Source: Chlamydiota bacterium
GTDB taxonomy: Bacteria > Auribacterota > UBA3054 > B51-G9
Direction of reading: 5' to 3'
Assembly (NCBI GenBank): GCA_030596365.1
Contig: JAUVKG010000043.1
Coordinates: 1-11,602 of the forward strand
Length of the DNA stretch: 11,602 bases
How positions within the stretch are numbered: position 1 is the first letter of the stretch; every line of letters begins with the position of its first letter. The translations under genes were made by a program, and so were the position numbers. This document shows, piece by piece, positions 1 through 6,660 of the stretch. A model generated the notes under the pieces. It searched no databases. It was not told where the DNA came from and saw only the letters and a list, made by a program, of their open reading frames with translations.

Positions 1-2142
1 GGCGCTATAAGTAAAACAATAGATGATTTTCTCGCTTCTGCAGGAACTAATAGAGAAAATGTTGTCTGTACAATTACCACCGGAAGTCAAATCGTTGATG
101 GCCTTGTTGATTTTATAAAATATGACGCTTATGTCAGTGAAGTTTCCGCTCACGTTGCCGGTGCGAAACACTATTATCCTGACGTTAAGTGCATTCTTGA
201 TGTTGGCGGACAGGACAGTAAAGCGATGCTTTTTGATGAAGATATGCAAATGTGGATGTCAAAAATGAGTGGAATTTGTGCTGCGGGAACCGGAGCTTTT
301 CTTGACAGTGTTGCCGCAAAGCTTAATGTACCTGTAGAAGATATGGACGAGAAAGTCAACTACGATTCCAAACTTCAGGTTTCTTCAATTTGTGCCGTTT
401 TAAGTGCAACATCAGTTAATAAATTTAAAAATCGTTACCCACTTGGCGATATTATTGGTGCGGCATGCAGAGCGCAGGCGAGAACAGTAATGTCCGGAGT
501 TGGTGAACTTTTTCTTGATTATAAAGGTCCCATTGTTTTTCAGGGAGGTGTAGCATCAAATAATGCCGTTGGATATTATTTAAAAGAAATTACCAATAAC
601 GAAATCATTATTCCTGAATTTCATCAGGTTATGGGAGCTCTTGGTGCGGCTTGCCTTGCTACGGAACTTTACGAGAAGAAAAAGAAAAAAGATACAAGTG
701 ATGAAGAAAAAAGTATGTTTAAAATCGGCATGGATGAGCTGCAGCAAATAATTGAAACTATTGAAGATACTCCTCTCGCAAAAAAACTTGCAGGACTGAA
801 AAACAAACTCTTTGTTTATAAAAAAGAAAACGGCAGCGAAAAAATCGGTATTCCAAGCATTAAACAAGTGAAAGAAGCTATTGGTGACGCTCATCTTATT
901 CGCGAATTCACAGACCTTTTTGATACACTCATTCTACGAAAACCAGTTACCGATAAAGGATATTTTAAAAAATCAATCGCTATGCGCGCAAATATAACCC
1001 GCCGCGAACTTTTTTCAAGAAATAGAGACGTTCCGGTAGTGTGGAGAAATCTTTTTTATCCTCCGGAAATCCTTAACGCCTTCGGTGTTAGAACAATAAC
1101 TCTTGAAACTTATGCTGCTTTTAGAGCGCGTAATCCAAAAAAACTTCAACGTTGTTTTGATAGAGCCGCTTCAAAAGGTTATTCGGCTGAAACATGCTCT
1201 TTCCTGCGTGTGCTTGAAGGTGATGAACAATTACAAAAACCTGATTTCGCTATTACAACTTCCGAACCCTGCCAGCAAGGTGAAAGAATTTTTTCCGATC
1301 TTGTTAGAAGTTACGATCTTGGTGATAAATATTACTCGCTCCAGACTCCTTATAAGTATAGTGAACACTCTGTTGAGCAATTGGTGAGCGGGTTGAAAGA
1401 ATCTGTTAAAGCAATGGAAAAAGCATTTGGCTATAAACTTGAACACGATAAACTGGCAGAAGCATGTGAATTTTCAAATCAGGCACGGGAATATGCTATG
1501 CAAGCTAATGAAATCAGATTTACAAGTCCACCACTTATTCGCAGCAGTGAAGCAATATTAAACGCGCTTGTCTTTTCGCCGGGCTGGGGAAAGCCGGAAT
1601 TTGCTGAACTTCAGAAAACTTTCCGTGATGAACTTATGGAAAGAAAAAAAGAAGTGGAATTATATACTAAAATTGAAGATACTCACAGGCTTGTATGGCT
1701 TCATCTTCCACCGTTTTACAGCAAGAAATTGATGAATTTTATTGAAGAAACTAACGATGCACCAATAGTTTTTGAAGACGTTAATCATGTTGGATGGGAT
1801 CGTCTCGATGTAAATGATCCATTTGTAAGTCTTGCAAAAAAAATCTTAACCGTTGGTTTTCTCGATCCGGAACTCAGAGTTAAAAAAATTGCCGCCAGCG
1901 TTGCTCATGGAAAATTTACAGGATGTATTCTTTATAACCACATGTTTGGCAGATGTTCGATGGCAGACAGTAGTTTTATTAAACACGTGAAAGAAGAATT
2001 AAAAAAAGTTAAAGTTCCGCTCCTGGTTCTTGATGGCGATTGCTTAGATGAAACTACCGACCCTTGCAGCACATACACAAAAGTAAGCGCGTTTGTTGAA
2101 GCTCTGAATGTGAAGCGCTTCAATAGTATGTTCGGGAAGTAA
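1..2142 (+). CDS. Fused acyl-CoA dehydratase activase / 2-hydroxyacyl-CoA dehydratase subunit (5' partial)
   Basis: The frame is open from base 1, so the start and the first ATPase motif lie outside; 713 residues are visible. Residues 1 to about 225 are a BadF/BadG/BcrA/BcrD (HgdC-type) ATPase: SEVSAHVAGAKHYYPD at 46-61, DVGGQDSK at 67-74, CAAGTG at 93-98, a second cysteine in SSICAVLSA (C131), GGVASNN at 182-188 and MGALGAA at 211-217. By analogy with HgdC, C93 and C131 would hold a [4Fe-4S] cluster between two subunits. A lysine-rich linker (about 226-340) leads to an HgdB-like dehydratase domain starting at VPVVWRNLFYPPEILNAFG (344-362), with candidate cluster cysteines C399, C424 and C652. 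In this family the activase uses ATP to inject one electron into the dehydratase, which removes water from a 2-hydroxyacyl-CoA or reduces an aromatic acyl-CoA. The substrate cannot be told here. No partner subunit follows. The fold call is firm; the reaction is inferred. Confidence 0.9.
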   Translation, partial: GAISKTIDDFLASAGTNRENVVCTITTGSQIVDGLVDFIKYDAYVSEVSAHVAGAKHYYPDVKCILDVGGQDSKAMLFDEDMQMWMSKMSGICAAGTGAFLDSVAAKLNVPVEDMDEKVNYDSKLQVSSICAVLSATSVNKFKNRYPLGDIIGAACRAQARTVMSGVGELFLDYKGPIVFQGGVASNNAVGYYLKEITNNEIIIPEFHQVMGALGAACLATELYEKKKKKDTSDEEKSMFKIGMDELQQIIETIEDTPLAKKLAGLKNKLFVYKKENGSEKIGIPSIKQVKEAIGDAHLIREFTDLFDTLILRKPVTDKGYFKKSIAMRANITRRELFSRNRDVPVVWRNLFYPPEILNAFGVRTITLETYAAFRARNPKKLQRCFDRAASKGYSAETCSFLRVLEGDEQLQKPDFAITTSEPCQQGERIFSDLVRSYDLGDKYYSLQTPYKYSEHSVEQLVSGLKESVKAMEKAFGYKLEHDKLAEACEFSNQAREYAMQANEIRFTSPPLIRSSEAILNALVFSPGWGKPEFAELQKTFRDELMERKKEVELYTKIEDTHRLVWLHLPPFYSKKLMNFIEETNDAPIVFEDVNHVGWDRLDVNDPFVSLAKKILTVGFLDPELRVKKIAASVAHGKFTGCILYNHMFGRCSMADSSFIKHVKEELKKVKVPLLVLDGDCLDETTDPCSTYTKVSAFVEALNVKRFNSMFGK

Positions 2143-2401
2143 ATCTTAAGCTTGGAATAGTGGAATAGTGGAATAATGGAGTGGTGGAGTAGTGGAGTAG
2201 TGGATTTTTTGTCCGTGTTCGTCCGTGCTGATCCGTGTCCGTCTGTGCCGACCCATAGGGTGAGGTGGTTCTTGACCTTAAACTTTCAACTTTCAACTTT
2301 CGACCTTAGACCTTCGACTTTCGACCTTCGACTTTCGACCCCCGCCGATGGCGGGGCGAATTCTTTGTCCATAATGACTAAAACAACAACCAACCGGAAA
2401 A
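2143..2401. repeat. Intergenic patchwork of three short tandem-repeat arrays
   Basis: This spacer holds three unrelated degenerate arrays end to end. The first is an octamer of form GGARTRGT, about six copies at 2154-2201. The second is a decamer close to GTCCGTGTTC, four copies at 2211-2250. The third is a heptamer of form RACYTTM (AACTTTC, GACCTTC, GACTTTC), nine full copies at 2274-2336. A hairpin follows at 2340-2356. An 89-codon open frame runs through it but is just the repeats translated. Similar degenerate spacer arrays are familiar from PVC and other environmental bacterial genomes; their role is not known to me. No convincing promoter for the downstream hydrolase is visible. Confidence 0.75.
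2340..2356. repeat. GC-rich hairpin after the heptamer array
   Basis: CCCCGCC (2340-2346) pairs perfectly with GGCGGGG (2350-2356) around a GAT loop. No T-run follows, so it is not a classic intrinsic terminator; it may be part of the repeat patch or a weak transcription barrier between the two flanking genes. Confidence 0.6.
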
Positions 2402-4030
2402 ATGAAATTCTTAAACCTTATACTTCTAATCTTCATAATGGCTGAAACTTCTTGTGCAACTATTGAACTACCGGACAATTATTCTTTCATAACAACGAAT
2501 ATCATTGCAAAAGACGGTACCGCACTTGGAACAGACCTTTATCTACCGAAAAAGAAAGGGAAATTTCCCTGCGTGCTTGTCCGCACACCATACGACAAAA
2601 ACACGGAATTGCTTTTGCCGGCGGCAAAACCGTTTATTGATGAGGGTTTTGCGGTTGTTATTCAAGACTGCAGAGGCAGGCTGACTTCCAAAGGGGAATT
2701 TTTTCCGTTTATTGATGAAAGAAATGATGGCCTTGATACTGTTAAATGGATCCGTGAACAAAAATGGTCGAATGGCCAAGTTGCCGGTTTCAGTGGAAGT
2801 TACGGCGGTTATACTCAAATTGCGATTGCTGATGTACTTGATTTTGCGACTTTGCATGTTACAGCCGGAAACATTTATAAAATAATTTATCCTTATGGAA
2901 TTTTTTCCCCGAAAACTGTTTTTACCTGGGGATTTATGATGGATACTCCGCAAGTTGAATTTGATGTCAAAAACGCTTATAAAATACTCCCTCTTTCGCA
3001 AGCGGATGTAAAAACATACGGTAAAACAAATAAATTTGTAAACGAATATCTTAAGCACGAACCTTATGACAATTTTTGGAAAAAACAAAACTTTAGCAAA
3101 TTTATTAAATGCCCGGTGATCAGTATGGCAGGCTGGTACGATATGTTTCTCGGACCCCAGTTTGAAGATTTTTTAGCTCTGGATGAAAAAACAAGCGCTA
3201 AAAGCAGAATGATTGTCGGGCCGTGGTGCCATGGAACTCAGGTTATTGAAAAAGACTATGGTGGAGAAAAGAAAACAGGCAATCGAGAACTGATTAATTA
3301 TCAATTTATTATTGCAGGCCTGAAAGGCGAAAAGATTGATAAACTTTTCATTGCCCCATACAAAAATACCAAATATAATCTCTTCATAATGGAACGGAAT
3401 GAATATGTCGGCAGTGAGGTTTGGCCGCCCGAAGAAACCAAATTAACAAAATTTTATCTTTGCAATAATAAAAAACTTTTTACAAAAGTTCAAAAAACAA
3501 AAGCTGAATTAAAATACACCTATGACCCTGCAAATCCATTCCCAAGTCTTGGCGGAAGTATCTTTGGTGAAAATGTAGGCCCTGCCGGTCAGTCGTCAAC
3601 AACATCACGAACAGACCAGCTTATTTTTGATATGGATATAAAAAATAAACCGTTAACTTTGCTTGGACCGATAAGCGCGGAATTATTTGTTGAGACGAGT
3701 GCGAAATGTACGGATTTTTATGTAAGTTTACAGGATGTGTTTCCAAAAGGGCCGATAGTAAATATACAAACCGGCGGTGCAAAATTTATTTCTAAGAGCA
3801 AGAAAAACCCACAGCAATTAGACATAGAAATATGGCCGACGGGTTATCAAATCAATCCCGGACATAAATTAAGGGTAGTAATCACATCAAGCTGCTTCCC
3901 GGCTTACAATAGAAATTTGAATACCGGAGAACCGATTTATTCAGCAAAAAAAATGGTGAAAGCCAATCAGAAAATATATATCGGAAGTAAATTCCCTTCA
4001 TCAGTTATACTGCCCGTTTACAGCAAATAA
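2402..4030 (+). CDS. Exported CocE/NonD family serine hydrolase (S15 fold)
   Basis: The protein has 542 residues, near the usual family length. Residues 1-19 form a signal peptide: K2, a hydrophobic run LNLILLIFIM, then a plausible type I cleavage site after SCA (17-19). The mature part is an alpha/beta hydrolase: GFSGSYGG at 129-136 with the probable nucleophile S133, SMAGWYD with acid D247, and IVGPWCHG with base H277. These match the catalytic triad of cocaine esterase CocE and X-Pro dipeptidyl peptidases. The C-terminal third (about 370-542) is the jelly-roll domain of the family, ending in GHKLRVVITSSCFP and related strands. The family cleaves esters, amides or acyl-amino-acid bonds; the substrate here is unknown. 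The start is chosen because it gives the signal peptide; the ribosome site (GGAAAA) is weak. A lipoprotein is unlikely because ETSC does not fit a lipobox. Confidence 0.9.
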   Translation: MKFLNLILLIFIMAETSCATIELPDNYSFITTNIIAKDGTALGTDLYLPKKKGKFPCVLVRTPYDKNTELLLPAAKPFIDEGFAVVIQDCRGRLTSKGEFFPFIDERNDGLDTVKWIREQKWSNGQVAGFSGSYGGYTQIAIADVLDFATLHVTAGNIYKIIYPYGIFSPKTVFTWGFMMDTPQVEFDVKNAYKILPLSQADVKTYGKTNKFVNEYLKHEPYDNFWKKQNFSKFIKCPVISMAGWYDMFLGPQFEDFLALDEKTSAKSRMIVGPWCHGTQVIEKDYGGEKKTGNRELINYQFIIAGLKGEKIDKLFIAPYKNTKYNLFIMERNEYVGSEVWPPEETKLTKFYLCNNKKLFTKVQKTKAELKYTYDPANPFPSLGGSIFGENVGPAGQSSTTSRTDQLIFDMDIKNKPLTLLGPISAELFVETSAKCTDFYVSLQDVFPKGPIVNIQTGGAKFISKSKKNPQQLDIEIWPTGYQINPGHKLRVVITSSCFPAYNRNLNTGEPIYSAKKMVKANQKIYIGSKFPSSVILPVYSK

Positions 4031-4241
4031 TTTGTGATATAGGACACTAGTTCAACAAATAGGTATCGTGTCAATTATACAATGGCAATATTCTTAAAGT
4101 TTACAAAAACTTGCCCCAAAGGGGCAAAATGTTTGTAGCCCCGGGCAACACCCGGGGTATGGGTTTACAACACATTATTCGCGACGAAAAATTTTCAGTC
4201 ATGTCGCGGAATACGATTTGAACAACATTTAATCAATAAAT
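4031..4241. other. Spacer with REP-like hairpins
   Basis: This 211-base gap between the hydrolase and the pRiA4b-like gene carries no open frame of note. It holds the double hairpin described separately (4111-4157) and a further inverted repeat: CGCGAC (4180-4185) pairs with GTCGCG (4203-4208), with the self-complementary GAAAAATTTTC between them. I see no clear promoter for the gene at 4242. Confidence 0.6.
4099..4170. repeat. REP-like element with two GC-rich hairpins and flanking direct repeats
   Basis: TTGCCCC (4111-4117) pairs with GGGGCAA (4121-4127) around AAA. Eleven bases on, CCCCGGG (4139-4145) pairs with CCCGGGG (4151-4157) around five bases. The pair is bracketed by the direct repeat GTTTACAA at 4099-4106 and 4163-4170. 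Two neighbouring GC-rich hairpins standing in an AT-rich spacer are typical of dispersed REP-like bacterial repeats. It may also help stop or protect the upstream hydrolase transcript. Whether it is repeated elsewhere in the genome cannot be seen here. Confidence 0.6.
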
Positions 4242-4826
4242 ATGACAAAGGAAATTTATCAGATTCAAATAGCATTAAAAGATTTTAAACCCAAAATCTG
4301 GAGAAGATTATTAATCTCATCAGATTTGTTATTGCCGGATTTTCATAAAATAATTCAAACTTCAATGGGGTGGACAAATTCACATCTACATCAATTTATA
4401 AAAAATCAGGTTTTTTATACAGAAAAAATGCCGGATGATGATTTTTGGGATGAAATGGACCATGTGGATTATAAATCAACAAAAATATCAGATTTATTAA
4501 AAAAAGAAAAAGAAAAAATAATATATGAATATGACTTTGGAGATGGATGGAATCATAATATTATTTTAGAAAAAATTCTTCCAATTGATGATAAAATTAA
4601 TTATCCAGTTTGTTTGAGAGGTGAAATGTGTTGTCCGCCGGATGATTGTGGAGGTACATGGGGCTATTCAGAAATATTGGAAATACTTGAACAACCCGAC
4701 CACGAGGAATATGAAGAATATGTAACATGGTTAGGAAAAAAATTTGACCCTGAATATTTTGATAAAGACGAAGTAAATAAACTGCTAAAAGAGAAAAATT
4801 ACGGACTTAGTGAATTATGGAGATGA
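4242..4826 (+). CDS. Plasmid pRiA4b ORF-3-like protein
   Basis: This 194-residue protein matches the PRiA4_ORF3 family along its whole length. The signature blocks are KPKIWRRL near the start (16-23), PDFHKIIQTSMGWTNSHLHQF (32-52), YEYDFGDGWNHNIILE (95-110) and PVCLRGEMCCPPDDCGGTWGY (122-142). It is acidic, has no signal peptide or membrane segment, and is expected in the cytoplasm. The family is widespread on plasmids and in mobile regions; I know of no firmly assigned function for it. The gene is very AT-rich, and no good ribosome site precedes the ATG, but the family homology begins within a few residues of this start. It lies next to a REP-like element, which fits an accessory gene. The next gene begins 46 bases downstream and may be co-transcribed. 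Confidence 0.88.
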   Translation: MTKEIYQIQIALKDFKPKIWRRLLISSDLLLPDFHKIIQTSMGWTNSHLHQFIKNQVFYTEKMPDDDFWDEMDHVDYKSTKISDLLKKEKEKIIYEYDFGDGWNHNIILEKILPIDDKINYPVCLRGEMCCPPDDCGGTWGYSEILEILEQPDHEEYEEYVTWLGKKFDPEYFDKDEVNKLLKEKNYGLSELWR

Positions 4827-4860
4827 AAAAGAACTCAATTCATTAAACTTTAATTCAAAA

Positions 4861-4867
4861 AAGGAGG
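4861..4867 (+). promoter_or_regulatory. Strong ribosome binding site deciding the start at 4873
   Basis: AAGGAGG lies five bases before the ATG at 4873. An in-frame ATG at 4810 would overlap the upstream gene and add 21 unconserved residues, so the later start is preferred. Confidence 0.85.
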
Positions 4868-4872
4868 TTAAT

Positions 4873-5250
4873 ATGAGTAATTCCAGACATGGACTTACAA
4901 TCGGTCTTGAAAGAGTTGATAATGAGTTTTACCTGACAATGAAAGCGGTGGGAAAACTTACACATGAAGATTATAAAATAATTACTCCAATGATTGATTC
5001 CGCTCTGGCCGGAGTGAAAGAACCGAAAATAAAAGCATTGTTTGACGGTACGGAGATGGAAGGATGGAAATTAAGAGCCGCATGGGATGATTTTAAGATT
5101 GGTTTGAAGCACGGCAATGAATTCGAAAAGATTGCAATTTATGGAAATAAAAACTGGCAGGAAATTGCCGCAAAAATCGGGACGTGGTTTATTTCGGGTG
5201 AAGTAAAATACTTTGAAAGTTATGATGAAGCTATAGCGTGGCTTAAGTAA
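4873..5250 (+). CDS. SpoIIAA-like (STAS/SEC14 domain) protein
   Basis: The protein has 125 residues and is a single domain of the SpoIIAA-like family (formerly DUF3478). Recognisable blocks are GKLTHEDYKIITPMID (about 28-43), ALFDGTEMEGWKLRAAWDD (57-75), FEKIAIYGNKNWQEIAA (84-100) and VKYFESYDEAIAWL (111-124). The family has a STAS-like or CRAL-TRIO-like fold; related structures suggest a switch between soluble and lipid-associated forms, but no function is proven. There is no signal peptide or transmembrane helix. The strong ribosome site predicts good translation. It follows the pRiA4b-like gene by 46 bases on the same strand, so co-transcription is likely, though a functional link is not evident. 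Confidence 0.88.
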   Translation: MSNSRHGLTIGLERVDNEFYLTMKAVGKLTHEDYKIITPMIDSALAGVKEPKIKALFDGTEMEGWKLRAAWDDFKIGLKHGNEFEKIAIYGNKNWQEIAAKIGTWFISGEVKYFESYDEAIAWLK

Positions 5251-5520
5251 CGAAAAAAATATTGAACCACAGAAGGGAGATAAGGAAACTATAAAACATC
5301 TCTTTTATTTAATTATTCTGTCACCAATTATTCTGTCACTAAATTTTCTTGATTATTCTGTTCACTGTTCAATCAACCAAATTTGCAGTTTGCAATCAAC
5401 CCCAAAATGACTTCCCAATTTTTATATTTTTTTGTGACAGAATAATTTGTGACAGAATGATTAATTTATCAGTTATAAATATTTATTAATAAATATCTCT
5501 AGTCTTATACACATTTTCTC
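5251..5520. other. Spacer between convergent genes, with a long inverted repeat
   Basis: This 270-base AT-rich gap separates the SpoIIAA-like gene (plus) from the methyltransferase gene (minus), which converge on it. It contains the inverted repeat at 5311-5462 and, inside its loop, the direct repeat CAATCAACC at 5370-5378 and 5393-5401. No coding frame is credible. Confidence 0.65.
5311..5462. repeat. Imperfect 29-base inverted repeat built from a 14-base unit
   Basis: The left arm (5311-5339) is two direct copies of AATTATTCTGTCAC separated by one base, with a looser third copy at 5351-5365. The right arm (5434-5462) holds two copies in the opposite orientation. The arms match at 27 of 29 positions and enclose 94 bases. 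It lacks any transposase gene, so it could be a small non-autonomous (MITE-like) element or a dispersed palindromic repeat; it could also form a bidirectional transcription stop for the two converging genes. Confidence 0.7.
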
Positions 5521-6528
5521 TTAGCTTGAAATTGTGTGATTTGTTTTTTTTAGTGTATATTCAACAATATCGCCTTTGTGTAATCTGTCAATTACCCATC
5601 CGGCAGGCCGCCACATATTTTTCCAGAAAGGATTCTTTTTAACCGGTTTGAAAATATTCGGTGCAGTTCCTTCCTTCCTCGCGTAATCCAAACTTGTAAA
5701 AAATCCGGTGTTCGGTGAATTAAAATCAACTTTCTTAACTTTTAAACCATGCTGTTCCGCAAGTTTTGAAAACGTGTCAGGGGTGTAATGGAAAACATGG
5801 CGCGGAATGTCAAGAGCGAACCAGTTGTCTTTAAAAAGCTTAAACATCGCACTGCCAATATTAGGAATTCGAATTAAGCAAATACCATCCGGTTTTAAAA
5901 TCCTGTTAATTTCATCAAGCGTTTCTTTTGGATTTATCAAATGTTCAAAAACATAATGCAGACGAACTACATCAAAAAAACTTTCAGGAAATTTTCCGTC
6001 AATAAGCGTACCGCAAAAAACCGGTATTCCGGCTTCATTTGCAGCTTGAGCCGCCGGACCGTCAATTTCAACTCCCTTGGTTTTCCATCCCGCGTTTTTC
6101 AATCTGGATAACCAACCGCCGTTTCCGCAGCCTACATCAAGTATATTTCCGTCACCGTGATATGGAATCATACTTTTCATAGTGCTTAAACTGAGAAAAT
6201 ATAAAACCGGTTTTAACAAAGTCCTAATCCATTTCGGCGGTGCGGTATTTTGGTCGACGGGACAGCCGTAATACCATCTCAGAACGAAAACTTTCAGCTT
6301 TCTATGCTTCTTTAAACTATGATCAACTTTCTGTTTTCTGTGCGGACAGTAATCATCAGGATAGTAAGCTTGAAGCTCATCATTATCCGGTTGAGGATTA
6401 ACGTAAATCATTCCGCAGTCACATTTTGAAAGAGTAAATTCACCGGGCACGTCATGAAGAATATCAATTCCGCGAATAAAAGTATTCCGATTATCAGTAC
6501 CGCAAACAGGGCATAAAATATTTATCAT
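5521..6528 (-). CDS. Class I SAM-dependent methyltransferase with Cys-rich N-terminal head
   Basis: The protein has 335 residues. The head carries CPVCG (C6, C9) and CDCG (C36, C38), a likely zinc-binding knuckle, followed by MIYVNPQPDNDELQAYY, a pattern common in methyltransferases of the Methyltransf_23 group. The Rossmann domain shows motif I ILDVGCGNG (129-137), an acidic end of strand 2 in GVEID (E154), HYVFEHL (191-197) and RILKPDGICLIRIPN (209-223). It would methylate a substrate using S-adenosylmethionine in the cytoplasm. Relatives with this head often sit in cell-surface sugar or natural-product clusters, but no such cluster is visible here, so the substrate is unknown. The start has no clear ribosome site; it is supported by the CPVCG motif just after it and by a promoter 33-61 bases upstream. 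The gene stands alone on the minus strand. Confidence 0.9.
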   Translation of the reverse strand: MINILCPVCGTDNRNTFIRGIDILHDVPGEFTLSKCDCGMIYVNPQPDNDELQAYYPDDYCPHRKQKVDHSLKKHRKLKVFVLRWYYGCPVDQNTAPPKWIRTLLKPVLYFLSLSTMKSMIPYHGDGNILDVGCGNGGWLSRLKNAGWKTKGVEIDGPAAQAANEAGIPVFCGTLIDGKFPESFFDVVRLHYVFEHLINPKETLDEINRILKPDGICLIRIPNIGSAMFKLFKDNWFALDIPRHVFHYTPDTFSKLAEQHGLKVKKVDFNSPNTGFFTSLDYARKEGTAPNIFKPVKKNPFWKNMWRPAGWVIDRLHKGDIVEYTLKKTNHTISS

Positions 6529-6560
6529 TATTTTAAAATTTATATTATAAATTAGTTTAT

Positions 6561-6589
6561 ATTTTACAACAAGTAACTTTTTGTGTCAA
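6561..6589 (-). promoter_or_regulatory. Near-consensus sigma-70 promoter for the methyltransferase
   Basis: Read on the minus strand, a perfect TTGACA (6589-6584) is followed, after exactly 17 bases, by TAAAAT (6566-6561), five of six matches to the -10 box. Transcription would start near 6554, leaving a leader of about 25 bases before the start codon at 6528. Confidence 0.6.
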
Positions 6590-6598
6590 TGATACGAA

Positions 6599-6627
6599 TT
6601 GCTTATCTCAACAATATATGATAAAAT
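6599..6627 (+). promoter_or_regulatory. Possible promoter for the protease gene
   Basis: TTGCTT (6599-6604) and TAAAAT (6622-6627) are 17 bases apart and sit about 34 bases before the protease start. The -35 box is weak (three of six), so this is a tentative call in an AT-rich spacer where chance matches are likely. Confidence 0.3.
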
Positions 6628-6650
6628 ATAAAATGATGTAACTCAAACAT

Positions 6651-6655
6651 GGAGG
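6651..6655 (+). promoter_or_regulatory. Ribosome binding site deciding the protease start at 6661
   Basis: GGAGG lies five bases before the ATG at 6661. The ATG at 6649 overlaps this site and has nothing comparable upstream, and starting at 6661 gives a clean signal peptide, so 6661 is preferred. Confidence 0.8.
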
Positions 6656-6660
6656 TCGCT

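Noticed and set aside
2176..2445. 89-codon plus-strand open frame across the spacer
   Set aside because: It is a translation of the tandem repeats, lacks a ribosome site and overlaps the start of the hydrolase gene in another frame.
2402..2458. Lipoprotein signal on the CocE-like hydrolase
   Set aside because: C18 is preceded by ETS, which does not match the usual lipobox; type I cleavage after SCA is more likely.
2543..3088. 181-codon minus-strand open frame inside the hydrolase gene
   Set aside because: It lies opposite the catalytic domain of a clear family member and has no ribosome site or motif.
4810..4872. Earlier in-frame ATG for the SpoIIAA-like gene
   Set aside because: It overlaps the upstream gene, has no ribosome site and adds residues not typical of the family; the AAGGAGG-supported ATG at 4873 is better.
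4242..5250. Toxin-antitoxin pair
   Set aside because: The two small genes are adjacent, but both belong to families (pRiA4b ORF-3-like, SpoIIAA-like) with no known toxin or antitoxin role, and sizes and spacing are not typical.
5311..5462. CRISPR array
   Set aside because: The 14-base units are separated by a single base, are inverted across the element, and no spacers of regular length or cas genes are present.
6649..6660. Earlier ATG for the protease
   Set aside because: It overlaps the GGAGG ribosome site that serves the ATG at 6661.
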